Source of the DNA: Ianthella basta
Lineage: Eukaryota; Porifera; Demospongiae; Verongiida; Ianthellidae
DNA: 64,000 nt
Assembly: GCA_964019415.1 (NCBI GenBank)
Contig: OZ025872.1
Location: 10,578,266-10,642,265, forward strand
Direction of reading: 5' to 3'
Within the stretch, counting starts at the first letter, position 1. Each line of letters opens with the position of its first letter. A model generated the notes under the pieces. The model did no database searches. It worked only from the letters and a program-made list of their open reading frames with translations, and was not told where the DNA came from. Positions 1 through 10,786 of the stretch are shown one piece after another. The position numbers were made by a program, and so were the translations under genes.

Positions 1-60
1 GGATTACAACCCGGATTTATCCAGGTTCGACCCGGATTCGACCCGGATTTGACCCCAAAT
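1..60. repeat. Short imperfect tandem repeat at window edge
   Basis: Three imperfect copies of a unit like TTCGACCCGGA occur in the first 60 bases. The GC-rich tract that follows, to about 110, looks like the end of an interspersed repeat cut by the window edge. No gene is visible before position 166. Confidence 0.5.
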
Positions 61-165
61 GTGAACGCGCTAACCCGGGTTAAGCGGTCCGTGTGAAAAG
101 GGTGTTAGGGTACGTGTCCTGAGAAGACCTCCCCAACAAAGTTCATCTCGCCCCAACTGGAGGAC

Positions 166-287
166 ATGGCGGAGCAGAACGGACTGGCCTACTCTCAACG
201 GACGTATGACAGCGCTAGGAAGGCGAGGATAACGTCAGAGAACTTCTATGACAACCTTCTTGTTCACTATCGCGACAGGAGTAACAG
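166..287 (+). CDS. Candidate first coding exon, weakly NDR-kinase-like
   Basis: An ATG at 166 opens 40 codons plus two bases and runs into a consensus donor (CAG|GTGAGT) at 288. The peptide contains ITSENFYDNLLVHYRDR. This resembles the short helical N-terminal regulatory segment of NDR/LATS-type kinases (T-x-E-N-F-Y-x-N-L), which binds MOB proteins in that family. The resemblance covers about 20 residues and no kinase-domain exon was found downstream, so the assignment is weak. It may instead be the first exon of the gene whose last exons lie at 1079-1824, but the phases require at least one unseen exon between them. Confidence 0.35.
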
Positions 288-581
288 GTGAGTTTCTTCT
301 TACTTCAGTACGGTCTTCAGTGCATTACGTCACACATTTGTGCTTTGTGGAGTGTGTAAGGGAAGGGTGGTCTCGGAGAAAACTGGCTCAGACGCAATTT
401 CTGCATGGTTAATGTGGCGTTTTATTGTGCCGTCAGTTAACGTTATTCCCTATTTCTCTCCCTCCCCGTCCCTCTGGTACTCACGTGTGTACACACACAC
501 ACACACTCTTCTGGTGTGGCCTTGAGTTGTGAAAGGAGCTGTGACTGACTTTGAGAAATAATGAAGTGATCTACTGCCACA

Positions 582-670
582 GTGTGTGTGTGTGTGTGCG
601 TGCGTGTGTGCGTGTGTGCGTGCGTGTGTGCGTGCGTGCGTGCGTGCGTGTGTGTGTGTGTGTGTGTGTG

Positions 671-731
<61 letters not shown>
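582..731. repeat. (TG)n/(CG)-interrupted microsatellite
   Basis: A nearly pure TG tract of about 150 bases, with TGCG interruptions in its first half, lies in the non-coding stretch 288-1078. Both strands give long Cys-Val or Thr-His open frames that are simple-repeat artefacts. The rest of 288-1078 shows no coding signal. Confidence 0.95.
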
Positions 732-734
<3 letters not shown>

Positions 735-1078
735 ATGACAATAAAATATAATTCAATATTGGGAGCATTTAGACCACTGTTTTCCGCCTAACATCACATG
801 TGGCCCTTTTTGCTCTTTTGTATGGGAAGACCCATCTACATGTAGAAGTATGTAATTTAGTTTTGACCATTTCTCCTCTTCTCTGCACATACAAGCTGTC
901 TTTGTTCCTCAGTGTCCATTATGTGTGTTGCCGTGTGTAAACACTGTGGATGCAGCATACAATCAGCCCACACCCCCTCCTCACCCTTCCCCACCCCTCC
1001 CCACATCACACATGACACATGCCTCCCGGGGCGAGTCCTCACAATACTGGTTGCAACTTGAGAAGGTTGCCCTCACAG

Positions 1079-1824
1079 ATGCCTTGGATCTTCCCTTTTC
1101 ACGAGTACATGCTGGGTGCTCACAGTTGAGTGACTACCTTAGTGAGGCCAGCTCTCCTGACAGCCTCTCCAGATCCATTTCTTCTTGAAATGTATCTGAA
1201 GTTGGATTTGAGGGGGATTTGACAGAGTTAGAAGATGCTGAGATGTTGATCAGTTTCCAATCAACTCGTGGTAAGTGTGTGTCTGTCTGTCTGTGTGTGC
1301 AGTGTGCTAGTAGTGGGCAGCAGGTTGTGTTGAGGTGTGACCAACTGTCACACTTGTTGTGTCTCCTTGCAGCTTTGTGTTCCCGTCGCCGTAGCGACTG
1401 GACCATCAAAGAGTTGGTGTCTCACAGAGTTGCGTCTTATTTATGTCAGAGGTGAGTGTGCCGTGCTGTATGGAGAGTATTGTGTGTGTGTGTGTGTTCA
1501 TGTGTGGTCGTGTGTATGTGTACATATGTGTTTAGCTGTATTTGTATGTGTGTAGCTATGTGTGACTGTGTTTGTGTGTGTCCACCCTATGCCTCTATCC
1601 GTGCAGTACATGTGTGGTGTACACATCTATATTTAGTACTCTGTCACACACTGTCCACCAAGCTACCCTGGTTGAGTGTTGTTTCCCTCTCCTCTCTATC
1701 TGCAATCTGCAGTGCCTATGCAACTGTCCATGCCAAGGACAAACAGTATGACTTGTGTTTGTTTGAGAGAGCAAATAACTTATGGAGATCTGTATTATAC
1801 CGTGCTACAGGCTCATCAAACTAA
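1079..1824 (+). CDS. 3' exons of an unrecognised gene, one in-frame stop
   Basis: Three exons with agreeing phases are visible: 1079-1270 (donor GTAAGT), 1373-1451 (donor GTGAGT) and 1713-1824, which ends in TAA. The last two read ALCSRRRSDWTIKELVSHR and SAYATVHAKDKQYDLCLFER, and I recognise no family. The first exon has an in-frame TGA at 1186-1188, so the gene is a pseudogene there, or that exon is shorter than drawn. The splice consensus and the phase match are seen directly. Whether the exons belong with the exon at 166 is inference. From 1825 to 2070 I see no feature. Confidence 0.35.
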
Positions 1825-2075
1825 TGTAACAGACGTTATTTATTGCAGCGTGTGTTACTGACACTTTTAGCTAGCTGTTGTCTCTTGTTGTCTGAAGAGT
1901 TGTAGTTGTTTGTATTTATGTTTTAACTATTTGTTGTTCATTGTTGGTCACTGTGATGACATTTGGGCAACGTGAAGTAGCTAATGAGTCAAGACACGAG
2001 TTAGTCTGGCTTGCGTGACTAGCTAGCTAGACCCGTACCGTCCCAACAAACGCCGGGGAGGCGTGGAAGGTATGG

Positions 2076-2089
2076 ACTCCTTGCCGCTA
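2076..2089 (+). repeat. Left terminal inverted repeat of the ISL2EU-like element
   Basis: ACTCCTTGCCGCTA matches the reverse complement of 6240-6253 over 14 of 14 bases. The match may continue outward imperfectly through TATGG and TAT. Confidence 0.75.
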
Positions 2090-2221
2090 GCTCCGTTGCC
2101 TAGGTAACCGTAACGCCCAGGTATTCATATTATCGAGTGGTAGGCAAGAGACCCGCTGAACCAATCTACAGGTGATGAAGGAATCAGTAGCCGCGCACGC
2201 CGTTCAGTGGACCGTTTTACC

Positions 2222-3895
2222 ATGCCAACGTCTTGTTGCGTTGTTGGCTGCACCAATCGTCACTGTAAGGATGCGCCATACCGCTTTTTATCGATTTCCG
2301 AAGGACAGTAGTTGAAGGCAAAGATGGATAGCTGTTCGAAGGGTATCCGCGTGGCAACCGTCTGCTGGAGATAGAGTTTGCTCTCTCCATTTCATCTCTG
2401 GAGAGAAGAACGACAACCCAACACACCCTGGGTATGTTCCTACGTTGAATATGACGGGAGAAGTAATCACAGAAGGGGCCAGTACAGCAACAGAGCAATC
2501 TGTCAGCCGAGTTGAACGCCTTTCAGCTCGAGAGGATCGCAAACGTCATCAGTTCGAAGAAAAAGCAGCAGAAGTCGCCAGCATCTCTGCCCTTAGAAGA
2601 ATCGTCTCCATTGAACATTCTTATCCTTGTGTTGACAGCGAGTCCATCTGGGAACCTCCAACCAAGCTAGCTAAACTGACTGGGGATAGTGTCAGCCTGC
2701 CATCTCTTCAGTTGAAAAGCACAGGTTAGATATTTGTGTGTTTTTGCTTGCTTCTTATTAATGTATGATTCATTGTGCATGTAAATGAAGCAAGCATAAT
2801 CCCGATTTATTCATACTCCCCCCTCCAGGTTGCCAAACAGATCCTTTAGCAAGTGGTAGCTATGAAGACTTGCAAGCCCACTGTGTACAGCTGGAAGCGA
2901 AGGTGGCCAAACTGGAAGAAGATAATGATCATATGCGGAAGCAAATTTTAACTGAAGATCTCTTGGTAGGCAAAGATAATCTGACCAGATTTTATACTGG
3001 TTTCCCCAGTTATCACTCGTTCAAATCATTTGTTAATTACATTGAACCTAAAGCTTTGCGCTTGAGGACTAAGCATAGCAAGCAGGCAGAGACGGAAGAA
3101 CAGGAAACAAGTCATTCTCGCAATCGCAATCCTCCCAGACCATGGCATGCTTTGTCGATTGCCACTCAGCTCCTTGCCGTTCTTGTACGCTTGAGACTCT
3201 CAGTCCCCGCTCTCGATATCAGCACAAGGCTAGGCATTAGTGAGGCTGCATATAGTCGCTTGTTTGCTACATGGATCCCATTTCTAGCCAGGGAACTGAA
3301 GCTTCTGTTTCCTTTCCCTTCAAGGGCTCTTATAGACTCTTGGATGCCTCGTGTATTCTGACTACGCTATCCAAACACCCGGATAATAATTGACTGCTAT
3401 GAGATCCAATGCCAGCGACCTTCAGGACTCATGAATCAGTCTCTTACTTATTCCGACTATAAAAGCAGAAATACATTCAAGGTGCTAATCGGATGTACAC
3501 CAACTGGACTTGTATCATTTGTTTCGGAGGTATTCGGTGGGCGGATTTCTGATCAAGACATAACCATGCGGTCTGGACTAGTGGATTTGCTGCAGCAGGG
3601 GGACATGATCATGGCTGACCGTGGTTTTGAAATACAGGAGCTTGTTGCCTCAAAGGGCATTTTGGTAAATGTGCAGCCACGTTTGGGCCAACGCAAGCAG
3701 ATGTCTGGACCTGATGTGGAACGCACTCGCAGAATAGCTGAATTACGTATTCACATTGAAAGATGCATTGGCAGGGTACAGCGATACGAGATCCTGAATA
3801 CAGTTTTCCCTTTAAGTATGTCTGATTTAGTTAATGACATAAACACTACATGTTGCTATTTAACGAACTTTGATGTTCCACTTGTAGAGCATTAA
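2222..3895 (+). pseudogene. THAP-domain DDE_Tnp_4 transposase, broken
   Basis: The frame starts MPTSCCVVGCTNR, the first two cysteines of a C2CH THAP finger. A frameshift near 2290-2310 moves the rest of the finger (CSLHF, then HPGYVPTLN at about 2387-2450) into another frame. An intron at about 2726-2828 (donor GTTAGA, acceptor CCAG) joins a coiled-coil stretch (LEAKVAKLEEDNDH) and a helix-turn-helix-like region. The catalytic part follows: the first Asp in IIIDCYEI (the family usually has DCTEI), the second in MADRGF and the Glu in HIERCIGR. A TGA at 3359-3361 interrupts the frame just before the first catalytic block. This enzyme would cut and join the ends of its own element. The frameshift plus the stop make this copy inactive, though its fold is still easy to recognise. 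Confidence 0.85.
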
Positions 3896-4002
3896 ATTAG
3901 TGTCAGCTGGTTCCTCTTCCATTCATAAACTTCCAACACAGTGACTGTTCATGGTTACAATAACTACAATTACAATCAATTAAATTGAAAAATGATTACT
4001 AA

Positions 4003-6078
4003 TTATTCAGTTTGTGTAGTTGCATGTTCACATTTGTAGCATTCCATGAAGTACTTGCCAGAAAGCATCTCATGAGCAATGTGTACATAGAAGGATTTCA
4101 ACTTAGGCAGAAGAATATCGAACCAATAGTCTAGGTCAAACCAAATACGCTCCACAAATACGACATCACCACTGTACCCCACAAAGTCACACCACTCCAA
4201 TTCCATTATTGCCATTTCACCTTGCACCTGTGCATAGTACATATGTGAGGTGCGCAAACGCAGTGTACCATCTTCACCTTTGCCCAAACAAAACTTGTTA
4301 CCAAAGCGTTCAGCTATCTCTTGAGGTGTAAGGTGCACAACTGACTCATTGTTAATGCTGAATGGACACTTGATCTCCAATGCACCGCAGCAACAAGTAT
4401 CAACACTATGGCATGTCACGTAACCATCAGCTGATGCTCCAATGTAAGACATTGTTGGGCACAAGGCAAGCCCTGTTTCCCTTACCGACATCTTCTCACC
4501 TACTGCCTCTCGTTCCTGCATGTACTTCCTGCGTGCCTTCTCCTCATTGTCTCTGCCCCACTTCATTGCTGGTGTTGAAACAAACTTCTTCTGGTAACCC
4601 ATAATTGACTTCACTAAAACAGCTGGGTTCGTGTCCTCTTTCCTTCGTAGAATTTCACCAAACCTTGAACTTGTCAGACGACCATTGTGCAATGCAAGCC
4701 AAAGAGTAGAATCTGTTTGCTTCCGGGTGTTCTCTTCAATAGCTAGTACCATCTCATGTGGTAATATCATTCCCTCTATGAGCTCTTGTACTTGAGATGG
4801 TGATGGGTCAAGAATGAAGCGCTTAGGATCAACCTGAACATGATAAAGTGACAAGGTTCAAAGTCTCGAATGCACCACTGCATGCATGTATATATGTACA
4901 TGTAGATTTCTCACCTTTGAAAACTGGGGGTCCCAAAATATTACAGTACTCCATAGTCTGTCTTCAATCGGGCTCTCTGTGGTTGACATGCTAGAATCAG
5001 GAACCGCAGCAGGATACGTAGATGTCGTCCAGAACTGCAGCAGACCACAAGATGGCTGACCTTCTTTCAGGTTGTCAAGCAATGTGGACTTGGCAACCTC
5101 GTCCAAAGTCCTATCGTCTGGATGCCTTGGATCAAATGGTATAGTGCCTGTATTCACTGCAGTGGGCAATGTGTGTGAACCATGACTGGGCTTGACAAAG
5201 GAGATGTCCCTTATTGCTGCAGGGTTGACTACCTTCCTTGGGGCCTGGTGCCAACGCATGGGCATCGATGTTCTGGAAAGATCTGTCGGTAAGCTGTTAA
5301 CTCCTGTACGACAATGGTGCTCAAGATAAAAGAGGAGAGCTGCCACATGATTGCAGGCTTGCCCCAACCTATGTATGGTCACAAAGCAAAGTTTAATGAT
5401 TGTGACTTCATGTTATTGACGTGTATTACACAGAGCAACTTACCCTGAAATACAGCTACACTGAGCTGAATACACATCTCCAGTGTCACCATTCAGTGCA
5501 ACAAATGTTTCCATTGGTACATCCATACTGAGGGAATGTTGAACGAAGCCGCGTACATACACTATCCTTGGATCGGATGTTTTGCAGTCATGCAGCCAGA
5601 CATTGCTGACGAACCCATCAGCAAAGAAACGATAGGCTTTGAGGGACTTGAATGCTTGCATGGACTGCATGTCAAAGGTTTTGTCTCTTCCACACACCAA
5701 ATACAACAATAAATTCATAAAGGTGAAATCTACCAGCACTCCACGCCTTTGTTTTGCCCAATCAGTCACTGTTGAGAATCCTGGAAGAGACTGGAGCTTG
5801 GTTCTGACGTGGTCAGTGAGGTAGGTGAAGCCAGACAAATCAGCACTCGTGGCTTCATCCGGACGATGAACACAGCCCAATTCTGCCATGCAGACGATCC
5901 TTTCAACGATGTCGGCTTTCCTAGAGACGTGGGACAGCTTAATCGATAGCCGCTTAGCTAGACAACGTAGCTCGGGAACTTTGCGAGTCGTCAGGCGAAG
6001 AGTTAAAGACTGCCGTTCCGCGTCACTGCAGTCTTCAGCCACCAACAAACTGTCTTCCAGATCATCTTTGCTTGCCAT
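4003..6078 (-). CDS. SWIM zinc finger / YqaJ-like nuclease of transposon
   Basis: Three exons on the minus strand join in phase: 6078-5444, 5368-4915 and 4833-4003, giving about 639 residues. The N-terminal half has a SAP-like helical stretch. A SWIM finger is split by the first intron: CSC at the end of exon 1, and CNH in exon 2. Exon 3 carries the YqaJ (PD-(D/E)XK exonuclease) pattern: GRLTSSRFGEIL, MKWGRDNE, GASADGYV, LEIKCPF and YYAQVQGEMA. YqaJ enzymes are lambda-exonuclease relatives that resect DNA ends, so the protein probably helps process transposition intermediates. Both introns have standard GT-AG ends and no stop interrupts the frame. It lies tail to tail with the transposase, about 110 bases apart. 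Confidence 0.85.
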
Positions 6079-6239
6079 ACAGAAAAGAAAGATGCGAATC
6101 CAGATGAAACTGCCTGTTTTGAACTCTTCTTGAGGACGAGCGAGCGAATCTTGTTCCCAGAACTATGCCAGCTACGAGCGAGTCACTGCTTTCTGCCTAC
6201 CACAGATGAGCTTGCGCAATATATTTATTTATTGCGTAA

Positions 6240-6253
6240 TAGCGGCAAGGAGT
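6240..6253 (-). repeat. Right terminal inverted repeat of the ISL2EU-like element
   Basis: TAGCGGCAAGGAGT is the exact reverse complement of 2076-2089 and is followed by ATAC. It ends the element 162 bases beyond the nuclease start codon. Confidence 0.75.
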
Positions 6254-6287
6254 ATACAACCGGATGATCACATGCACTTGTTCAAAA

Positions 6288-6729
6288 ATGGCTGCTAAGT
6301 ACATCGAAGGAGAAGCTCAGAGAGAAAGAGCCGATTTGAGCATAGATATTCTACACTACGTGTAGTGTAGAATATCTATGATTTGAGGCAACAGTTTGCA
6401 GCCATTTTTCCACTAGACGAACTCTTGCCTACATTACTCGTGGAGAATGTACTCACCAACTTTGAGTTTGCACAGCTCCTTCCAACACCGCGATCTATAC
6501 ATTGGTGGAGAGGAATGATTCATCACAGGTTCCTCGAGTATCTCGACAAGAACCCGTCAGCCGTCAGTCTTACGCTCTCCATCCTCGCACGTCCCGAGCA
6601 CCTGGACCACCGATATTTCGAGGAGATGCTGCAAGAGGTTTTGACGTAGAGGAAGAAGAAAATGGGACGGGCGGGATTCCCAGTGCTACGCTGCAACAGG
6701 AAGGGGCGCACGTCAGTGGCGCCAGAGAG
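6288..6729 (+). pseudogene. CARD/death-fold-like first exon of a decayed NLR
   Basis: An ATG at 6288 opens MAAKYIEGEAQRERADL and would continue as RQQFAAIFPLDELLPTLLV, then VLTNFEFAQLL, an amphipathic pattern like CARD or another death-fold bundle. Two lesions break it. A 47-base palindromic insertion at 6341-6387 brings in an early TAG. A second shift near 6620-6645 is needed to reach the frame that runs into a good donor (GAGAG|GTGAGC) at 6730. The exon lies upstream of a linker exon (7153-7281) that has a counterpart in intact copy B. It was therefore probably the N-terminus of a third NLR copy, or an older start of copy A. The CARD label rests on pattern only. Confidence 0.5.
6334..6387. 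mobile_element. 40-bp perfect foldback with 7-bp target duplication
   Basis: Positions 6341-6359 and 6362-6380 are exact 19-base inverted repeats separated by GT. The whole 40-base palindrome is flanked on both sides by ATTTGAG (6334-6340 and 6381-6387). Removing the palindrome and one flank restores the reading frame of the surrounding exon, so this is an insertion. Confidence 0.85.
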
Positions 6730-7152
6730 GTGAGCACACTATGGCCACCTAACACACGAGTGGTACAGTGCTAAGTGAACGGCTTGATGTTGAGTGAACT
6801 TTAGTAGTGGAGTGGATGGGGCGGTTTGCACTAGAAGACTATTTGCACTCCCATGTACGTAGTTGCCCACTTTGTATGCACTGTCACATGATGCACCACA
6901 TGTTGTCTGGCTCGGTGATCGGTTTGGTGTTAAATAAACTGGGATGGGAGGCTATTTAGCTAGCTAGCTAGCTAGCTATACAAGTCCCATGTAGTTGCTT
7001 ACTTTGTATGTAGCTACTGTCATATGCATGCAATACATAGGACTGCCCACGGGGGCTTCCATATATGGTATATGCACACGGTATTGTGGGTATTTAGGGG
7101 TTGTCATGGCTACATGATTCGTTACGTTGTTACGTTTGTCTTGTGGCACAGG

Positions 7153-7281
7153 GACAACAAGTGGTGTGAAGGACAACAAGCGAATAAGAAGGACAAGGGC
7201 AGCAAACATTGGAGGGACAACAAGCAACACGAAGTTCTATCTCTCCAGATCAAGCAGTGGATCAGCACACTGGAGCAGGAG
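7153..7281 (+). pseudogene. Decayed linker exon, counterpart of copy B exon 37764-37899
   Basis: This stretch ends in GGAG|GTATGTTTAGCAC, the same donor context as the first exon of copy B. It shares the GGACAACAA repeats and the block ending CAAGCAGTGGATCAG. The frame used in copy B meets a TGA here after QGQQVV, so the exon is no longer open. Upstream sequence from about 7024 (GGACTGCCCACGGGG) also matches copy B from about 37621. Confidence 0.55.
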
Positions 7282-7379
7282 GTATGTTTAGCACACACAT
7301 CATTGCACTACATGATGGTGGATCTTACACAGCGACCAATCACATTTGCCTTTCACTTCATGGTTGAATAATGTATTCT

Positions 7380-8283
7380 CAGTTATTTTGCTTTTCACAT
7401 TATCTGGTTTGCCCATATCTGAATGAGTTGGTCCCAGTGAGTGACAGCCCACTGTGTTCATGTGTGTGGACTACTTGATTTAAAATTTATATTTTTCCAC
7501 AACTATTGAAAATAAGGTGACAATCAGTAATTCCACTTCGAGACAATATATTTTCCTTAGCTACAAAGTGTACGGACTCGGCTAATGGCTTTGGTTGAGT
7601 AAGATATCATCATTAGGTTTCAATTGCTCTTGAGTGACAGCCATTTTGGAAGTTTGTGGTAGTGAACAGTTGCTCTATTCAAGCATTTGCCCATTAGTCT
7701 CGTTCCCAGCCCCCAAAAGGTGCTCTGACGCATTTGCTCGATATTTTAATACTGCCCTTGGGGCGCTTGCCAACATCTTGGCAAGTGCCTCCATGTCTGT
7801 GATACGCAATGTAATGGCTTTATTCGCTCACCTACATGAGTTGTAGTCGGGTATTCTATCAAATGCTCTTGAGTGACAGCCATTTTAGAAGTTTGTGATA
7901 GTGAACTGTTGCTCTATACAAGCATTAGCCCATGGGCCACTAAGTTCACACAGTGGGGTCAAACCATTGTGCAATGTACTGACATCATTAAGTGATCGGT
8001 AAATCTGATTGGTCACATCAAGGCCAGCTGCTATGGAAACAGCTCAAGTGACACAAACTCACTAAACACTACAACAAGATGAGTCTAGCATGCTAGACTA
8101 AACTGCGTGGTGGTCATGTGACAGTCATGTGACCCCATTACATCATGCCCACCCCACAGACTACTGATGTATCCTACCTGTCTTGTATTTGATTGCTGTA
8201 TGAGAGCCCTATGCAGTAAGTCCTGCAGTGTGGGTGTGTCACAACGTCCTTCTCATTGCTGTCCTCATTGCTGTCTGATAACT
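7380..8283. repeat. Non-coding stretch with a ~78-bp direct duplication
   Basis: A unit with GCTCTTGAGTGACAGCCATT begins near 7626 and recurs near 7864, with the same order of matching blocks over about 78 bases. Between them lies a short insert that begins AGTCTCGTTCCCAGCC, a foldback-type end also seen near 26604 and 26783. No gene was seen in this interval. Confidence 0.6.
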
Positions 8284-8470
8284 AGACAAATGGACCCTCT
8301 GAAAAGGGACCTACCCTGGAGGTGAGTTGTGTGATGTGCTCAAGGTGTTCACGCACCAGCAGATGGGAAGGGAGGTTGGGTTCATCCCTAAGTGAGCCCC
8401 AGCCTGGTGGGGTGGGGCAGTCCACTGCTGTGGAGCCTTCTTGGACAGCACTGCCAAAGGAGAAAGATGT
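8284..8470 (+). pseudogene. Possible decayed DEATH exon
   Basis: The reading GPTLEVSCVM then SRWEGRLGSSLSE lines up loosely with the start of the copy B DEATH exon (RPTLELVSRLV then SRWDHVGLQLGM). Its order after the linker exon also agrees with copy B. No clean splice sites or complete frame remain. This is an inference from position and about 30 weakly matching residues. Confidence 0.25.
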
Positions 8471-8499
8471 GTCCTTAGCTACAGGTGTTTATACTGTGT

Positions 8500-8513
8500 G
8501 TGTGTGTGTGTGT

Positions 8514-8572
<59 letters not shown>
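8500..8572. repeat. (TG)n microsatellite
   Basis: A TG tract of about 70 bases has one ACG interruption near 8514. It ends exactly where a GC-richer block begins. Confidence 0.95.
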
Positions 8573-8574
<2 letters not shown>

Positions 8575-9135
8575 ACGTCATCCGTCAAAATGGCGACCGC
8601 GAGGAACCGAGTTGGAGAAGGCAGTATGTTTCACTAGACGTTTGCACCCGAATGACGCCAAGCCTGTGCCTGAAGGACAGAACAGTCCCAAAAACAGTAA
8701 TGGACTCGGATTTCGGAGCTTCTGCAAAGGGAGAGTTGGGCAGCGTGAGGCCGACGGAGTGCGAACTTTGGCCATCGACCGCGAACCTAGGGAAGCAGAC
8801 AGATGCGTCCTCGACGACTACTGAAAGGGGAGACAACCACAACACACCGGTCTGTCAGGCGACTTAAAGCTTGACTCGGGGCGGGCAGGACTCCGACGGG
8901 CGGATGAGGGACGAATCTCCACAACGGCTGTCGGGCGGAGGAGGGAACAATCCCCAACGGCCTCCTGCTACTACATGGCAGCAGAAGTGGATCGAAAACA
9001 GAGCCAAGCAGCGCTGCCATCTAGCTTGGTATATAAGATGGAACCGATTCAGCAGTCCCTGCCACAACCGCACAGAGGATCAACCGGTGTCCACTCAAGA
9101 AGGAGCAGCAGTGCAAGACCAAGAGACTTCTGACT
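8573..9135. other. Unassigned GC-rich block with TATA-like site
   Basis: About 560 bases of clearly higher GC lie between two simple repeats and have no counterpart in copy B. Short open frames occur in all plus frames (for example MATARNRVGEG from 8590), but none shows a known domain. TATATAAG occurs at about 9030. It could be an inserted element fragment or a CpG-rich first exon. I cannot tell which. Confidence 0.3.
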
Positions 9136-9143
9136 AGCCTGAC

Positions 9144-9385
9144 AACAATGCACACACATTACTTCATATTCCTATGCACACACTACCCTATACACAACTC
9201 ACATACATGCATACACACACACCCCTATGTATACACACCCATATGCATACACACCCATACGCATACACACAACTTCTCTATGCATACACACAATTCGCAT
9301 ACTCTTGCATACACTCAACCACCATATGCATACACACCCATATGCATACACATCATACCATATGCACACACATCTATTCTAAACC
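9144..9385. repeat. Degenerate CATACACACCCATATG repeat
   Basis: A unit of roughly 16-20 bases (ATGCATACACACCCATA) recurs with variations for about 240 bases. The apparent His/Thr-rich frames through it are artefacts. Confidence 0.8.
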
Positions 9386-9513
9386 TACAGAGTCACCAAC
9401 AGTTATATGTTGTGCCATGCGTCCTGTAGCATGTATAGGCAATTACTGTTATACTCAGTGACTCCATTTTCCTTATTTTTGTACCTTGGTCTTAATAAGG
9501 AGAATGTTTGCCC

Positions 9514-9516
<3 letters not shown>

Positions 9517-9573
<57 letters not shown>

Positions 9574-9611
9574 GTGCATGCGTGTGCGCGTGCACGCACA
9601 TGTGTGTGTGT

Positions 9612-9689
<78 letters not shown>
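9517..9689. repeat. Two long (TG)n tracts around a CG-rich spacer
   Basis: Tracts at about 9517-9570 and 9615-9689 are separated by GCATGCGTGTGCGCGTGCACGC. This alternating purine-pyrimidine sequence is of the kind that can adopt Z-DNA. Confidence 0.9.
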
Positions 9690-9692
<3 letters not shown>

Positions 9693-9737
9693 ACCCTCAT
9701 CCCCCCTCCCCTCCCTCCCCCTCCAATCAGTATAATT

Positions 9738-10016
9738 ATGATTCTCATTGCAATAGCCAGTATCCTCCAGGTCTCAGCTGGTAGTCTGGCTGTTAACCAA
9801 GAGGCAAACGTGAGTGAGACTCACAAGTACACATGATTACACCAGGCATCCCCAACTGTCACCTGTTCTCTTCCCTCCCTCCTCCCCCTTTGTCTAACCC
9901 CCTCCTCCTCCCTCTTCCCTTGTGCACACAGCTGAGATCCATAGTAGACACTGAGCTGCGTAGCTCCATAATGAGCTACCAACCTCACAGCGACTTCAGA
10001 ACAGCTATGTCCAACG
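9738..10016 (+). CDS. Two candidate small exons, signal-peptide-like start
   Basis: An ATG at 9738 gives MILIAIASILQVSAGSLAV to a donor (AAC|GTGAGT) after 9809. A second open block after CACACAG near 9931 reads LRSIVDTELRSSIMSYQP and stops at a possible GC-type donor after 10016. The hydrophobic start is visible. That these are exons, or belong to one gene, is a guess. Confidence 0.2.
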
Positions 10017-10786
10017 CAAGTGTGCACACATGGTGCACAGCTACCCAAGTAGCTAACTAAATGCATAATTCTGCATTGCTTATGGTGACTGTAGCTACAT
10101 AGCTAGCTAGCTACGGTGGATGGTCGTAGGACTACTAGTGCCAATTCATTGACTTTGCACTTTTGCCCAATCGCGATCACATTAGTAAATTAAAAGTATT
10201 TGAAGGTTGATCATGATTTGATTGCATGTGCTTTGATCTACACTTGAAGTAGCTATGTGCGATCTATTGACCAAAAAGTGGGCATGCAGTAGTTAATTTT
10301 TATCAATGTTTAGACACTACATTTAATGATGCGCACTCACAACCAGCTGGACCTACGGCTGCAAGGAGTCACGTGCACTAGTACTGTTGACATGCAGTGC
10401 CCATGGCCATAGCTTGCTAGCTACTACATTAATGACTTATTTTTGCTAACCAGCAGTGAGATCCTTGCATGCATGTACAACTCTGGCAATTTAAGGTGAG
10501 GTGCATTTACATGTCAGTTAACATAATTATATAGAATGATCTGGTTTCCCCTTTCAGCGCATAGTCCACCTGCGCGTGCTGCAGCTGTAAATATAGACAC
10601 ACTCGTATATAATAGTCTAAAAAGCTGAATATATATCCCGATATGATGCAATGGCAGACGGGGAGGGGCTAGATTGGGGAATTTAAAGACGTGGCGTCAT
10701 CGGGTCAGTCCGGTGCGGCCGCACCGTGGGCCATTTCGCTCCTGATCAAACTGTCGATCTCTCGTAGCTTTGTATTGTGACTGCAA
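10017..10786. promoter_or_regulatory. Non-coding stretch and probable promoter of NLR copy A
   Basis: There is no open frame of note. Near the gene the sequence has a TATA-like run (AATATATATCCCG near 10627) and a CG-richer stretch from 10680 to the ATG at 10787. The promoter role is inferred from position. Confidence 0.3.

Larger units (their letters stand above)
2071..6257. mobile_element. Two-gene DNA transposon (ISL2EU-like: THAP/DDE plus YqaJ)
   Basis: The left end at 2076-2089 (ACTCCTTGCCGCTA) is repeated inverted at 6240-6253. Between these ends lie a plus-strand transposase with a THAP zinc finger and a DDE_Tnp_4 fold, and a minus-strand gene with SWIM and YqaJ-nuclease domains, transcribed toward each other. 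A THAP/DDE transposase paired with a YqaJ-type exonuclease is the gene content described for ISL2EU (IS4EU) elements, so I assign it there rather than to Harbinger, which pairs its transposase with a Myb-like protein. Both termini are next to TA dinucleotides, as expected for a TA target, but the exact outer base is not certain. The element is 4.2 kb. Its transposase is damaged, while the nuclease gene looks intact. Confidence 0.75.

Noticed and set aside
443-791. Long Cys/Val and Thr/His open frames
   Set aside because: They are translations of the (TG)n microsatellite on both strands.
5639-6133. Plus-strand open frames across the YqaJ gene
   Set aside because: They lie opposite the spliced minus-strand gene and show no family pattern.
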